Shown piece after piece: positions 8,892 to 17,316 of a stretch of 64,000 bases of DNA. The stretch is from SZUA-38 sp965212525 (GTDB lineage: Bacteria; Pseudomonadota; Gammaproteobacteria; Xanthomonadales; SZUA-38). The DNA is taken from NCBI GenBank assembly GCA_965212525.1, contig CBDBVC010000009.1:41176-105175 (forward strand), read 5' to 3'. The number at the start of each line of letters is the position of its first letter. Position 1 is the first letter of the stretch. A program made the translations under genes and the position numbers. The notes under the pieces are model-generated. The model searched no databases. It had not been told where the DNA came from and saw only the letters and a program-made list of their open reading frames with translations.

Positions 8892-10112
8892 TCAGTCCCC
8901 GATCGCGTCGATGACGCGCTCGACCAGGCCGTTGAGGGCGTCGCGCTTGATCCAGCGGGCCACGATGACAAGGTCGTTATCGGGATCAACATACACCATG
9001 TTCGTGCCTGCGCCGAGATGGGTGATGGCGGCTTCAGGTGCTGCAGGCAGCAGTTTCCTGTCCGTGTTGAGAAACCAGTTCATGACGCCGTAACCCGGAT
9101 TGGCTTCGCCAGGAGTTGAGGCATAATCGTACCAGCTGTCTGAGAAGACTTGCGTACCATTCCAGCAACCCCTGCGCAGAACCAGGTAGCCGAATCGTGC
9201 CTGATCCCAGGCATTGATGAACACACCACCACCCCAGTGGCCACCACCGCTGACCGACTGAATGTCGCGGCCATCGATCCGGACCCAGGAGGTGCTGTAA
9301 CCATGCCACTGCCAGCTGCCACTGGCGCCGATGGGGTTCATGATGTGCTCTCTGAGTACCACGGGCAGGGGTTCGCGCCAGACATGCAGCAAGGCCAGAG
9401 CCAGCATGTTCACCCTGACATCATTGTACTTGTAGACGGTTCCCGGTTCGGGCAGTTCGCGCTGTGGCCACTGATAGCGGTCTTCAGCCACCGGCCTGTC
9501 GGCCCAGTCGGGTTTGCCGAACAGCGTGCCCTCCCAGGAGCTGGTCTGCCTGAGCAGGTGATCCCAGGTGATGCTGCTGTTGTGATCGGATTCGAACCAG
9601 GGGCCGTCGACATAGTCGGCGACGCGATCGTCAACATCGCGGATCCTGCCGGAGTCGACTGCCGCTGCTGCCACGGTTGAAAGCAGGCTCTTGGTGATGC
9701 TGTGTGTCATGTCGACACGTGAGGGGTCTCCCCATGAAGTTACCACCCTGCCGCCAAGAATGATCAGACCGACGCTGCCGGCATGCGTGGTGGTTGGTCC
9801 GATCAGGTCGTTCATGGGTTCACGCGCAAAACCAAGGGCACTGGCCAGCGCCTGATCCCGTGGCACGGTCGTTTCCTGATCGAGTGCGTATTGTACTGCG
9901 ACTTTCAGTGCATTCTCGGACATGCCCGCCTGCTCAGCGCTCTGTTCAGGCCAGGGCTCACCAGCGGCCGGGAAAAATGCATCGCAAGATGCGGATACAG
10001 CCGATTCTCTGGCAAGGGCGTGACTTGACAGCATCAGCACAGCCAAGAGCAACGGCAGCTGGATGCGGGACAGGGTATTGCTGGATTGCGTGATCAACAG
10101 GCTGCACTCCAC
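8892..10112 (-). CDS. Secreted serine hydrolase, beta-lactamase class C / penicillin-binding-like
   Basis: 406 residues with an N-terminal signal segment (LPLLLAVLMLSSHALA). The serine-hydrolase triad of this fold is visible: HSITKSLLS (SxxK, catalytic Ser and Lys), YKYNDVR (YxN) and HLGAGTN (the KTG-equivalent HxG). Its broad family includes esterases, D-amino acid peptidases and class C beta-lactamases, so the substrate cannot be told. It is predicted to be periplasmic. It lies alone between the tRNA-Phe locus and the yggX-mutY-ftsY group, with 11 bp to yggX on the same strand. Confidence 0.85.
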   Translation of the reverse strand: MECSLLITQSSNTLSRIQLPLLLAVLMLSSHALARESAVSASCDAFFPAAGEPWPEQSAEQAGMSENALKVAVQYALDQETTVPRDQALASALGFAREPMNDLIGPTTTHAGSVGLIILGGRVVTSWGDPSRVDMTHSITKSLLSTVAAAAVDSGRIRDVDDRVADYVDGPWFESDHNSSITWDHLLRQTSSWEGTLFGKPDWADRPVAEDRYQWPQRELPEPGTVYKYNDVRVNMLALALLHVWREPLPVVLREHIMNPIGASGSWQWHGYSTSWVRIDGRDIQSVSGGGHWGGGVFINAWDQARFGYLVLRRGCWNGTQVFSDSWYDYASTPGEANPGYGVMNWFLNTDRKLLPAAPEAAITHLGAGTNMVYVDPDNDLVIVARWIKRDALNGLVERVIDAIGD

Positions 10113-10123
10113 TCAACGAATGT

Positions 10124-10393
10124 TCAGTTCTGCGGGACGTAGCCCTCGGGTTGTTCCGCACCGTCACCAAAGAAATGGTTTTCCATCTGTGTTTCCAGGT
10201 ATTTGCGGTGCTCCGGGTTGATCGGAGACAGGCGATTCTCATTGATCAGCATGGTTTGCAGCGCCAGCCATTCGGCCCAGGCCTGTTTTGAGACCTGTTC
10301 GAATATCCGCTTGCCCAGATCTCCGGGATAGGGCTGGAAATCCAGGCCATCGGCCTCTTCGCCCAGTTTTATGCAATGCACTCGGTTTGCCAC
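10124..10393 (-). CDS. yggX: Probable Fe(2+)-trafficking protein YggX
   Basis: 89 residues from the GTG at 10393, preceded by AGAGGA at good spacing; the longer reading from an ATG at 10414 lacks such support and adds seven non-conserved residues. The sequence begins ANRVHCIKLGEEADGLDFQP, keeping the single conserved cysteine near the N terminus, and is full length for the family. YggX protects iron-sulfur clusters and is usually the gene after mutY, as here. The start lies inside the end of mutY (25 bp overlap), so the two are translationally linked. Confidence 0.93.
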   Translation of the reverse strand: MANRVHCIKLGEEADGLDFQPYPGDLGKRIFEQVSKQAWAEWLALQTMLINENRLSPINPEHRKYLETQMENHFFGDGAEQPEGYVPQN

Positions 10394-11490
10394 GACAATT
10401 CCTCTTTGAAACACGACAGAAGCAGGTTCTTGATCGGACGGGCCAGGCCCAGCGAATCAAGATCACTCATTGTACACCAGCGCCCTGACTCTGCGTCACC
10501 GACTGCTCCCTGATCAGGTTGATCAGTTGCCAGGATAGGGATCATGTTCAGTCGGTAGTGTGAAAACGTATGCCGGACAGCGGATGAGATCGCCGAGCCT
10601 CCCAGTGATCCAGGCTGTGCAGAATTCGATCCAGGCTTGGATGAGTCCGGGTCCATCTCGATTTCAGGCAGCGACCATAGCCCGCCCCAGATGCCACTGG
10701 GCGGTCTTTTCTCGAGCCAGATTCGCTTTTCATGATCCAGGTGGATCATGAGGCCGACTGTTTTTTCTGGTAGTGCCTTGCGTGGTTTGCCAACCGGTAT
10801 GTCACCGGTAGAGCCCTCGGCATGTGCAAGGCATTCGCCACTGAACGGGCAACGCTCGCAGTCGGGATTTCTTCGTGTACACAGCGTGGCGCCCAGGTCC
10901 ATGATCGCCTGGGTGTAGGTGTCAACGGCCATATCTGGTGTCAGTTGTTCTGCCAGTTGCCACAGCTGCCGGTTGACAAGTGTTGCGCCGGGCCACTCTC
11001 TGATACCGGCAAGGCGGCACAGCACACGCTTGACGTTTCCATCCAGTATTGGTGCCGGAATCTTCATGCTGATGGCGGCAATGGCTCCTGCCGTGGATCG
11101 TCCTATACCCGGCAGTGCCTGCAGAAGTTCGAGGTCGGCAGGCAGTGTTGAGTCATGATGCTGATCACAGATCTTCGCAGCCTTGTGCAGGTTTCTTGCG
11201 CGGGCGTAGTAGCCCAGACCGGTCCACAAGGCCGTCACTTCATCGATGTCAGCAGTCGCCAGTGCAGAGAGTGTGGGAAATGCCGCCATGAAGCGGTCGA
11301 AATAACCGATCACGGTGCTGACCTGAGTCTGCTGCAGCATGATCTCGGAGATCCATACCCGATAGGGTGTCCTGTCGGTTTGCCAGGGCAGGTCCTTGCG
11401 ACCATGCTGCTGGTGCCAGACACACAGGCGTTCTGCAAATACGTCAGCGGCAAGGTCGATAGCGTAGCCCCGGCTACTTCTGGTTGTCAT
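10369..11490 (-). CDS. mutY: A/G-specific adenine DNA glycosylase MutY
   Basis: 373 residues. Helix-hairpin-helix LLQALPGIGRSTAGAIAA with the catalytic Asp in PAPILDGNVKRVL, recognition residues in EIMLQQTQVSTV, and the iron-sulfur loop C-x6-C-x2-C-x5-C (CTRRNPDCERCPFSGEC). The C-terminal NUDIX-like domain (about 235-370) recognises 8-oxoG. It removes adenine mispaired with 8-oxoguanine. Its 5' end overlaps ftsY by 17 bp and its 3' end overlaps yggX by 25 bp, forming a tight ftsY-mutY-yggX operon. Confidence 0.97.
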   Translation of the reverse strand: MTTRSSRGYAIDLAADVFAERLCVWHQQHGRKDLPWQTDRTPYRVWISEIMLQQTQVSTVIGYFDRFMAAFPTLSALATADIDEVTALWTGLGYYARARNLHKAAKICDQHHDSTLPADLELLQALPGIGRSTAGAIAAISMKIPAPILDGNVKRVLCRLAGIREWPGATLVNRQLWQLAEQLTPDMAVDTYTQAIMDLGATLCTRRNPDCERCPFSGECLAHAEGSTGDIPVGKPRKALPEKTVGLMIHLDHEKRIWLEKRPPSGIWGGLWSLPEIEMDPDSSKPGSNSAQPGSLGGSAISSAVRHTFSHYRLNMIPILATDQPDQGAVGDAESGRWCTMSDLDSLGLARPIKNLLLSCFKEELSWQTECIA

Positions 11491-12505
11491 ATTCCTCGAT
11501 CAGCGCATTGATGAACGATTTGGCACGGAAAACACGCAGATCGTGCAGAGCCTCACCGACACCGATGAACCGGAACGGAACATCCAGTGCCTTGGCAAGC
11601 GCAAACAGTACACCACCTCGCGCCGTTCCATCCAGCTTGGTGATGGTGATCCCGGTCAGGCCGATGGCCTCGTTGAATTCCTGCGCCTGTGCGAGTGCAT
11701 TCTGGCCGGTTCCGCCATCAACGATGAGCATCACCTCGTGAGGAGCCGTTTCATCGATTTTGGACATCACACGCTTGATCTTCTTGAGCTCTTCCATCAG
11801 GTTTGACTGGGTATGCAGACGGCCGGCCGTGTCGGCGATCAGCACATCGATGTTCTTCGCGGTGGCTGCCTGCAGCGCGTCGTAAACCACGGAAGCAGAA
11901 TCGGCGCCGGTCTGCTGCGCAACCACGGGCACGTCATTGCGCTCACCCCAGGTCTTGAGCTGTTCGACAGCTGCGGCTCTGAAGGTATCGCCTGCAGCCA
12001 GCATCACCGATTTACCCATGATGCGATACATCTGGGCCATCTTGCCGATGGTGGTGGTCTTGCCGGCTCCGTTGATGCCGACCGTGAGAATGACGAACGG
12101 CTTGTCGGACTCGGGAATCGTGAGCATGGATTCACAGGGTTCGATCAGTGCCATCAGTTCCTGTTCCAGTGAATCGAGAACCGCGTCGACATCGCCCAGT
12201 TCATTGCGCTTCACCTTGGCGGTCAGGTTATCGATGATCGACAGGGTGGCCTCGGCCCCGACATCGGCCATCAGCAACAGCGTTTCCAGTTCCTCGAACA
12301 TCTCATCGTCGAGTTTTCGCTGCATCCTGAACATCTGGCGCAACTTGCCGCCAAACTGGTCGTTGGATCGGTTCAGCCGTTCCCTGAGGGGTTGTTTCGG
12401 TTCTTCGCCGTCAGCCGACTCCGCCTTCTGGTTGAAGGCAATCTCGGGTAATTTGACCGTAGCGGCCGCTTCGGCTTGTTTTTTCTTCTTGCGAAAGTTA
12501 AACAT
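11474..12505 (-). CDS. ftsY: Signal recognition particle receptor FtsY
   Basis: 343 residues. A short charged N-terminal part is followed by the N domain (about 40-125) and G domain with GINGAGKTTTIGK (P loop), DTFRAAAVEQL, DTAGRLH and TKLDGTARGG. It is the GTPase that docks SRP-ribosome complexes at the inner membrane. The acidic A domain seen in E. coli is nearly absent, as in many non-enteric bacteria. The gene is divergent from rsmD, a conserved neighbour. Confidence 0.98.
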   Translation of the reverse strand: MFNFRKKKKQAEAAATVKLPEIAFNQKAESADGEEPKQPLRERLNRSNDQFGGKLRQMFRMQRKLDDEMFEELETLLLMADVGAEATLSIIDNLTAKVKRNELGDVDAVLDSLEQELMALIEPCESMLTIPESDKPFVILTVGINGAGKTTTIGKMAQMYRIMGKSVMLAAGDTFRAAAVEQLKTWGERNDVPVVAQQTGADSASVVYDALQAATAKNIDVLIADTAGRLHTQSNLMEELKKIKRVMSKIDETAPHEVMLIVDGGTGQNALAQAQEFNEAIGLTGITITKLDGTARGGVLFALAKALDVPFRFIGVGEALHDLRVFRAKSFINALIEEYDNQK

Positions 12506-12541
12506 GGAATGAGAGAAGGCAATGATAGCTAGTCACAATCT

Positions 12542-13147
12542 ATGGGACGACGTCGCAAAACACAAGGCAAGGCACACAGCAAGTCAGCTGGGCAGGTCAG
12601 GATTATCGGTGGTCGATGGCGTGGCAGCAAGCTGACACTGGCACCCAATCAGGCGCTGAGGCCAAGTACCGATCGCAGCAGGGAGACTCTGTTCAACTGG
12701 CTCACAGGGCAGCTGTCTGGCAGTCGCTGTCTGGACCTGTTTGCCGGTTCCGGTGCGCTCGGGCTGGAAGCGGCCTCGCGAGGCGCTGTTGAGGTGACTC
12801 TGGTCGAGATGGATTCCGATTCATTCAACTGTCTTCAACAGCGCGTGGCCACCCTTGAGGACAGTGACGGTGTTCAACTGGTAAAGGCCGATGCACATCA
12901 ATGGTTGCAGAGACAGGAGTCTGATCATGCAGATGCCGGCTACGATCTGATCCTGCTCGATCCGCCCTTTGATTATGAAGACTATCGGTCACTGCTGATT
13001 GCAGCACGCCGATTACTGAAGCCAGAGGGCATGATCTACCTGGAGACGGACAGCGAGCTGACTTCACCGGATATCGAGGGGCTCAGGAAAACACGCGAAA
13101 AAATCATGGGTCAGGTGGCGATGAACCTGTATCGGGTAGTACAATAG
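12542..13147 (+). CDS. rsmD: 16S rRNA (guanine(966)-N(2))-methyltransferase RsmD
   Basis: 201 residues. SAM-binding motif I LDLFAGSGALGLEAASRGA and catalytic motif DLILLDPPFDY (DPPF, typical for N2-guanine methylation) are both present, as is the N-terminal GGRWRGSKL and RPSTDRSRETLFNWL. It methylates G966 of 16S rRNA in the small subunit. The ftsY/rsmD divergence with coaD next is widespread in Gammaproteobacteria. Confidence 0.97.
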   Translation: MGRRRKTQGKAHSKSAGQVRIIGGRWRGSKLTLAPNQALRPSTDRSRETLFNWLTGQLSGSRCLDLFAGSGALGLEAASRGAVEVTLVEMDSDSFNCLQQRVATLEDSDGVQLVKADAHQWLQRQESDHADAGYDLILLDPPFDYEDYRSLLIAARRLLKPEGMIYLETDSELTSPDIEGLRKTREKIMGQVAMNLYRVVQ

Positions 13148-13201
13148 CGGCTGTTTTTTTCTCAAGGGCCCAGTGTCCGGCTACGAGGATTCAGCCAATT
13201 C

Positions 13202-13693
13202 ATGCTTGACCCGAATACTGCCATATATCCCGGCACCTTTGATCCTGTCACCAAAGGCCATGCCGATCTTGTGAACCGCGCCAGCCGAATCTTCGACAAG
13301 GTCATCGTGGCCATTGCCAAGGGGCACCACAAGAAACCCGATTTTGATCTGGACAGGCGCATCGAGCTGGCCAGAAAGGCCTTCGCTGATAACGATCGCG
13401 TCGAAGTCACGGGCTTTGACATCCTGCTGGCCGATTTTGTGGTGCAGCGTGGCGCCAAGGTGTTACTGCGGGGCCTCAGGGCGGTATCGGATTTCGAATA
13501 TGAATTTCAGCTGGCCAGCATGAACCGACAACTGAACGACGATATCGAGACCATGTTCCTGACACCGAAAGAGGAATACAGCTTCATTTCCTCGTCACTG
13601 GTCAAGGAAATTGCCCGTTTGGGTGGTGATGTCAGCAAGTTTCTGCATCCCGAGGTGGATCAGGCGCTTCGCGACCATTACAACAATCTGTAA
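13202..13693 (+). CDS. coaD: Phosphopantetheine adenylyltransferase CoaD
   Basis: 163 residues, the normal length. Nucleotidyltransferase motif YPGTFDPVTKGHADLV near the N terminus (TxGH-type active site), RGLRAVSDFEYEFQLA in the middle, and EEYSFISSSLVKEIA near the end. It makes dephospho-CoA from 4'-phosphopantetheine and ATP, the penultimate step of coenzyme A synthesis. It is followed after 53 bp by a ferredoxin gene. Confidence 0.97.
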   Translation: MLDPNTAIYPGTFDPVTKGHADLVNRASRIFDKVIVAIAKGHHKKPDFDLDRRIELARKAFADNDRVEVTGFDILLADFVVQRGAKVLLRGLRAVSDFEYEFQLASMNRQLNDDIETMFLTPKEEYSFISSSLVKEIARLGGDVSKFLHPEVDQALRDHYNNL

Positions 13694-13746
13694 TCGGGAT
13701 CTTGAATTCAGGGTCCGGATAATCAGATCAGAGGCAAGACAACGAC

Positions 13747-14004
13747 ATGGCACTATTTATCACTGACGAATGCATCAACTGTGATGTGTGTGAGCCCGAG
13801 TGCCCGAACGATGCCATCTACATGGGGCTCGAGATCTACGAGATCGATCCTGCAAAGTGCACCGAGTGTGTTGGTCACTTTGATACACCACAGTGCCAGG
13901 AAGTGTGCCCGGTGGAGTGCATACCGGTGAATCCCGAATACATCGAAACAAAGGATCAGCTGCTGTTGAAATACGCGCATCTGATGAAACAGAAGGAAGC
14001 CTGA
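13747..14004 (+). CDS. YfhL-type 2[4Fe-4S] ferredoxin
   Basis: 85 residues. First cluster motif CINCDVCEPECP and second CTECVGHFDTPQCQEVCPV with the longer C-x8-C spacing that is typical of YfhL/FdxA-like dicluster ferredoxins. It carries electrons in the cytosol; the partner is not known. The position after coaD is common in this class of bacteria. The stop is immediately followed by the GTG of the gamma-glutamyltransferase gene. Confidence 0.95.
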   Translation: MALFITDECINCDVCEPECPNDAIYMGLEIYEIDPAKCTECVGHFDTPQCQEVCPVECIPVNPEYIETKDQLLLKYAHLMKQKEA

Positions 14005-15690
14005 GTGTTTAAATCCCTGATCAGAACTGCTGTGCTATGTCTGCTTTGCCAGAGTGTGGCATCAGCAGCAGAATTGCAGCAACGACCCGGCAAGGCGGCC
14101 GTTGCCAGTGCCAATCCCATTGCCTCTCGTGCGGCTCTGGAAGTGATTGCGGCTGGCGGCAATGCATTCGATGCTGCCATTGCCGTCAGTGCCACACTGG
14201 CGGTGGTCGAGCCCGAGAGTTCGGGTATTGGTGGTGGTGGATTCTGGCTGCTCTATATCGCTGCCGAAGACCGCTATGTCATGATCGATGGTCGCGAAAA
14301 GGCACCGGGTGCTGCACATCGTGACATGTATCTGGATGACGATGGCGAAGTCATCAAGGCGCTGTCCAGGCGCGGTCCCCTGTCAGCCGGAATTCCGGGA
14401 GAGCCAGCAGCGCTTGAGCATCTGGCGACCAATTACGGCAAATTACCACTGGCCAGCTCGCTGGCACCGGCCATTCGTGCGGCTCGTGAGGGATTCCCGG
14501 TCAACAAGAAGTATCGCGACCGACTGGTCCGCGGTGAACGCTGGAAGATTCTGTCACCCGCAGCACAGGAAGCCTTTCTGGCAGACGGCGCTGTACCTGA
14601 TCTGGGACAGATCATCAGGCAGCCCGACCTGGCGGTCACAATGGAGCGCATTGCCGAAAAGGGCAGCGCCGGTTTCTATCAGGGTGAACTGGCCAGTCAG
14701 CTGGTCGACGGTGTGAAGGCTGCCGGCGGCAACTGGACACTCAAGGATCTGGCCGACTACAACGTTGTTGAACGTGAGCCAATCATTTTCGATTTCGATG
14801 GCAGCCGTGTGATCACGGCACCGCCGCCGTCGTCGGGCGGTGTGGCACTGGCCACCATCCTCAATATCATCGAAGGCTATGACATGGATCAGCTGAATCC
14901 GACTGAACGGGTTCATGTGATTGCCGAAGCCATGCGACGTGGCTATCGCGATCGAAGCATATACCTCGGTGATCCCGACTTTTTCGACGTGCCCGTTGCC
15001 CGTCTGATCGACGATCATTATGCTGCCGGCCTGCGCGCAGGCATACGCCTGGACAGGGCCACCCCTTCGGTCAATCTGCCCGGACTGGTGACACCGCCCG
15101 AGGGTAACGATACCACTCATTTTTCACTAATCGATGCCGACGGTAACCGGGTTGCCGGCACACTGACAGTCAACCTGGGTTGGGGTTCGGGCTTCATGGT
15201 GCCGGGTACCGGTGTACTGCTGAACGATGAAATGGACGACTTCTCCGCCAAGCCCGGTGTACCCAATGCCTATGGCCTGATCGGCGCCGAAGCCAACGAG
15301 ATTCAACCCGGCAAACGACCGTTGTCATCAATGACACCCACCTTCGTGGAAAGCGGTGACCGTGTCGCCATTCTCGGAACACCCGGAGGCAGTCGCATCA
15401 TCACCATGGTGCTTATGGGCGTGCTGGATTTTGTGGCAGGAAACAATGCCGAATCCTGGGTGTCGTTGCCCCGTATTCACCATCAGTATGTACCCGACGT
15501 GATTTCTGCCGAAAAGGATGCGCTGACCGCAGAGCAGGTGGACGGCCTGCGTGATCGTGGCCACAAGGTGCATGTCAGCGATCGTACCTGGGGGAACATG
15601 AATGCCGTGATGTGGGACCGGGCAAGGCATCGACTCGAAGCAGCCAGCGACCCCCGCTGGGAATCCTCACACGCTCTGGTGGAACAATGA
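14005..15690 (+). CDS. ggt: Gamma-glutamyltransferase
   Basis: 561 residues from a GTG directly after the ferredoxin TGA, with GAAGGA as ribosome site. There is a signal peptide (TAVLCLLCQSVASA), then AVASANPIASRAALEVIAAGG and GGGGFWLLY. The autoprocessing site is NDTTHFSLIDADG, where the first Thr of TTH becomes the catalytic N-terminal nucleophile. PLSSMTPTFV and GTPGGSRIITM line the active site. It hydrolyses glutathione and other gamma-glutamyl compounds in the periplasm. It overlaps the next gene by 4 bp (ATGA). Confidence 0.95.
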   Translation: MFKSLIRTAVLCLLCQSVASAAELQQRPGKAAVASANPIASRAALEVIAAGGNAFDAAIAVSATLAVVEPESSGIGGGGFWLLYIAAEDRYVMIDGREKAPGAAHRDMYLDDDGEVIKALSRRGPLSAGIPGEPAALEHLATNYGKLPLASSLAPAIRAAREGFPVNKKYRDRLVRGERWKILSPAAQEAFLADGAVPDLGQIIRQPDLAVTMERIAEKGSAGFYQGELASQLVDGVKAAGGNWTLKDLADYNVVEREPIIFDFDGSRVITAPPPSSGGVALATILNIIEGYDMDQLNPTERVHVIAEAMRRGYRDRSIYLGDPDFFDVPVARLIDDHYAAGLRAGIRLDRATPSVNLPGLVTPPEGNDTTHFSLIDADGNRVAGTLTVNLGWGSGFMVPGTGVLLNDEMDDFSAKPGVPNAYGLIGAEANEIQPGKRPLSSMTPTFVESGDRVAILGTPGGSRIITMVLMGVLDFVAGNNAESWVSLPRIHHQYVPDVISAEKDALTAEQVDGLRDRGHKVHVSDRTWGNMNAVMWDRARHRLEAASDPRWESSHALVEQ

Positions 15691-16550
15691 AACTCTGGTC
15701 AATCGCGGGTAATACCCAGAAACTCGATGGCGGCGCCATGTTCGGCAATGTACCACGCGCATTGTGGTCACGCTGGCTGGAGCCGGATGAGCAGCATCGC
15801 ATTCCGCTGGCCTGTCGTGCCTTGCTGGCAACAGGCCTGAACGGCAAGACGGTTCTGTTTGAAACCGGTATTGGTGCGTTTTTCGAGCCCAAGCTGAAGG
15901 ATCGTTTCGGCGTGGTCGAATCGCGTCATGTACTGCTGGATTCACTGGCCGAGCACGGATTCAGCGATGCCGACATCGATGTGGTGGTGCTGAGCCATCT
16001 GCACTTCGATCATGCCGGCGGCCTGCTGTCGGCATGGCAGGAAGATGAACCGCCCTCGCTGCTGTTTCCCAACGCCACCTTCGTGATCTCCGAAGAATGC
16101 TGGCAACGGGCAGCAGATCCGCACCCACGTGACCGGGCATCTTTCATACCGGAACTGCTGCCCTTGCTGGAAGCCTCCGGCAGGGTGGAGATTGTCACCG
16201 GTGATCAGGCAGATTGCCTCGGTGATGCAGTTCACTTCGAGTACAGCGACGGCCATACGCCGGGTCTGATGCTGGCCGAGATCAGGGGTGATGAGGGCTC
16301 GGTGGTGTTCTGTGCCGACCTGATTCCCGGGAAGCCCTGGGTACATGTCCCGGTTTCCATGGGATATGACCGTTTTCCCGAGCTGCTGATCGAGGAGAAA
16401 CGCGGCTTTCTGGAAGACAAGCTTGAACGCGGCGTTCAGCTCTACTTCACCCATGATCCCGAATGCGCGATGGCTGCGGTCAGCCGTGACGACAGGGGAC
16501 GTTATGGTGTCAGTGACGAGCACGCCACGCTGGTGGCCCATTCACTCTAG
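15687..16550 (+). CDS. Metallo-beta-lactamase-fold hydrolase
   Basis: 287 residues from the ATG at 15687, which overlaps the ggt stop as ATGA; a longer in-frame reading from 15612 would run far into ggt. The zinc motif is VVLSHLHFDHAGGLL (HxHxDH), with later ligands in YSDGHTPGLM, VVFCADLIP and YFTHDPE. The fold is that of quorum-quenching lactonases and other MBL hydrolases; no signal peptide is seen. Translational coupling to ggt suggests work on a product of gamma-glutamyl or glutathione metabolism, but this is inference. Confidence 0.87.
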   Translation: MKLWSIAGNTQKLDGGAMFGNVPRALWSRWLEPDEQHRIPLACRALLATGLNGKTVLFETGIGAFFEPKLKDRFGVVESRHVLLDSLAEHGFSDADIDVVVLSHLHFDHAGGLLSAWQEDEPPSLLFPNATFVISEECWQRAADPHPRDRASFIPELLPLLEASGRVEIVTGDQADCLGDAVHFEYSDGHTPGLMLAEIRGDEGSVVFCADLIPGKPWVHVPVSMGYDRFPELLIEEKRGFLEDKLERGVQLYFTHDPECAMAAVSRDDRGRYGVSDEHATLVAHSL

Positions 16551-16601
16551 CGCAGGCCTCGATTCTGTGGGTTTCAATTTGATCGGAAGGAAAAAATAAG
16601 T

Positions 16602-16683
16602 CCGTCTCGGGACGTCGGAGAGAAGGGGTGAGTGAGGGGAGGAAGCTAGTTCGCTGAAACTCCCCGACGCCCGAGACAGACGG
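16602..16683. repeat. Long imperfect inverted repeat in an otherwise empty intergenic stretch
   Basis: The gap 16551-16850 holds no gene. It contains arms CCGTC-TCGGG-A-CGTCGG (16602-16618) and CCGACG-CCCGA-GACA-GACGG (16664-16683), which can pair over 16 bp around a G-rich loop. No run of T follows on either strand, so it is not a plain terminator. It may be the 3' end structure of the ggt-MBL transcript, a small RNA or a remnant of a short repeat. The rest of the gap is AT-rich with no other structure noticed. Confidence 0.6.
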
Positions 16684-16850
16684 CTACGATTGACGGTGCT
16701 CATGCCAGATTAGGAACTGTGTTTTGAAGTACAGTTAATAAATCAATCGTAACTGGTTAAATAGACCGACAGGTCGGCGAAAGGTTTCAACAATTTTTTA
16801 TTTTTTTGCTTTTTCCTGCTGGCAGTCGCACAGCAGGCTGCCAGAGCGTA

Positions 16851-17195
16851 TCAGCAACCCTGTTCAGGACCACAGAAGATCTGGTGCAGTAACTGGATAA
16901 TCTTGAGTGCGGGAGTATCCGCCAGCTGATAGAAAATCGTCTGTGCCTCGCGCCGCGTGGTGACCAGACCCTGCTGGCGCAAAACGGCCAGATGCTGTGA
17001 CAGTGATGACTGACTGAGCTCGACGCGTTCATTCAGTTCGCCAACAGAAAACTCGCCCTCGCTGAGTACACACAGAATCAGCAGGCGATATTCATTGCCC
17101 AGCGACTTGAGCAGCTGAGCCGCGATGGCCGCATTTTGCTTCATTCGGTGTGCATCGAATGTTTCGGTAACTGAAGCTGTCTGGCTCGTATTCAT
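16851..17195 (-). CDS. ArsR-family repressor, BigR/SqrR-like persulfide sensor type
   Basis: 114 residues with the ArsR winged helix: LLKSLGNEYRLLILCVLSEG, VGELNERVELSQSSLSQHL, then LVTTRREAQTIFYQLAD. The two cysteines that sense sulfane sulfur in SqrR/BigR align here as C42 (in LILCVL) and C108 (in QIFCGP), with no CxC metal site. Such repressors release DNA when the cysteines form a persulfide or polysulfide bridge. It is divergent from the RND-transporter operon, and the intergenic palindrome at 17260-17275 is a likely operator. Confidence 0.85.
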   Translation of the reverse strand: MNTSQTASVTETFDAHRMKQNAAIAAQLLKSLGNEYRLLILCVLSEGEFSVGELNERVELSQSSLSQHLAVLRQQGLVTTRREAQTIFYQLADTPALKIIQLLHQIFCGPEQGC

Positions 17196-17251
17196 CTCGC
17201 ATGTCCCATATGTCTTGAAGTCATATTAATTCAGGTTTTTTTAAATTACAA

Positions 17252-17280
17252 TTGTTTTGATTAGAAAAATCTAATATTAT
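17252..17280 (+). promoter_or_regulatory. Promoter of the RND operon with overlapping palindromic operator
   Basis: TTGTTT (17252-17257), 17 bp, TATTAT (17275-17280) form a sigma-70 promoter. ATTAGAAAAATCTAAT (17260-17275) is a palindrome in the spacer that touches the -10. AT-rich TTAGA-type sites between -35 and -10 are what BigR-type repressors bind, so the neighbouring ArsR protein would block polymerase here. Confidence 0.6.
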
Positions 17281-17316
17281 AGCGCATTCATCAGATCATC
17301 TCGGGCAGGACAGGCT

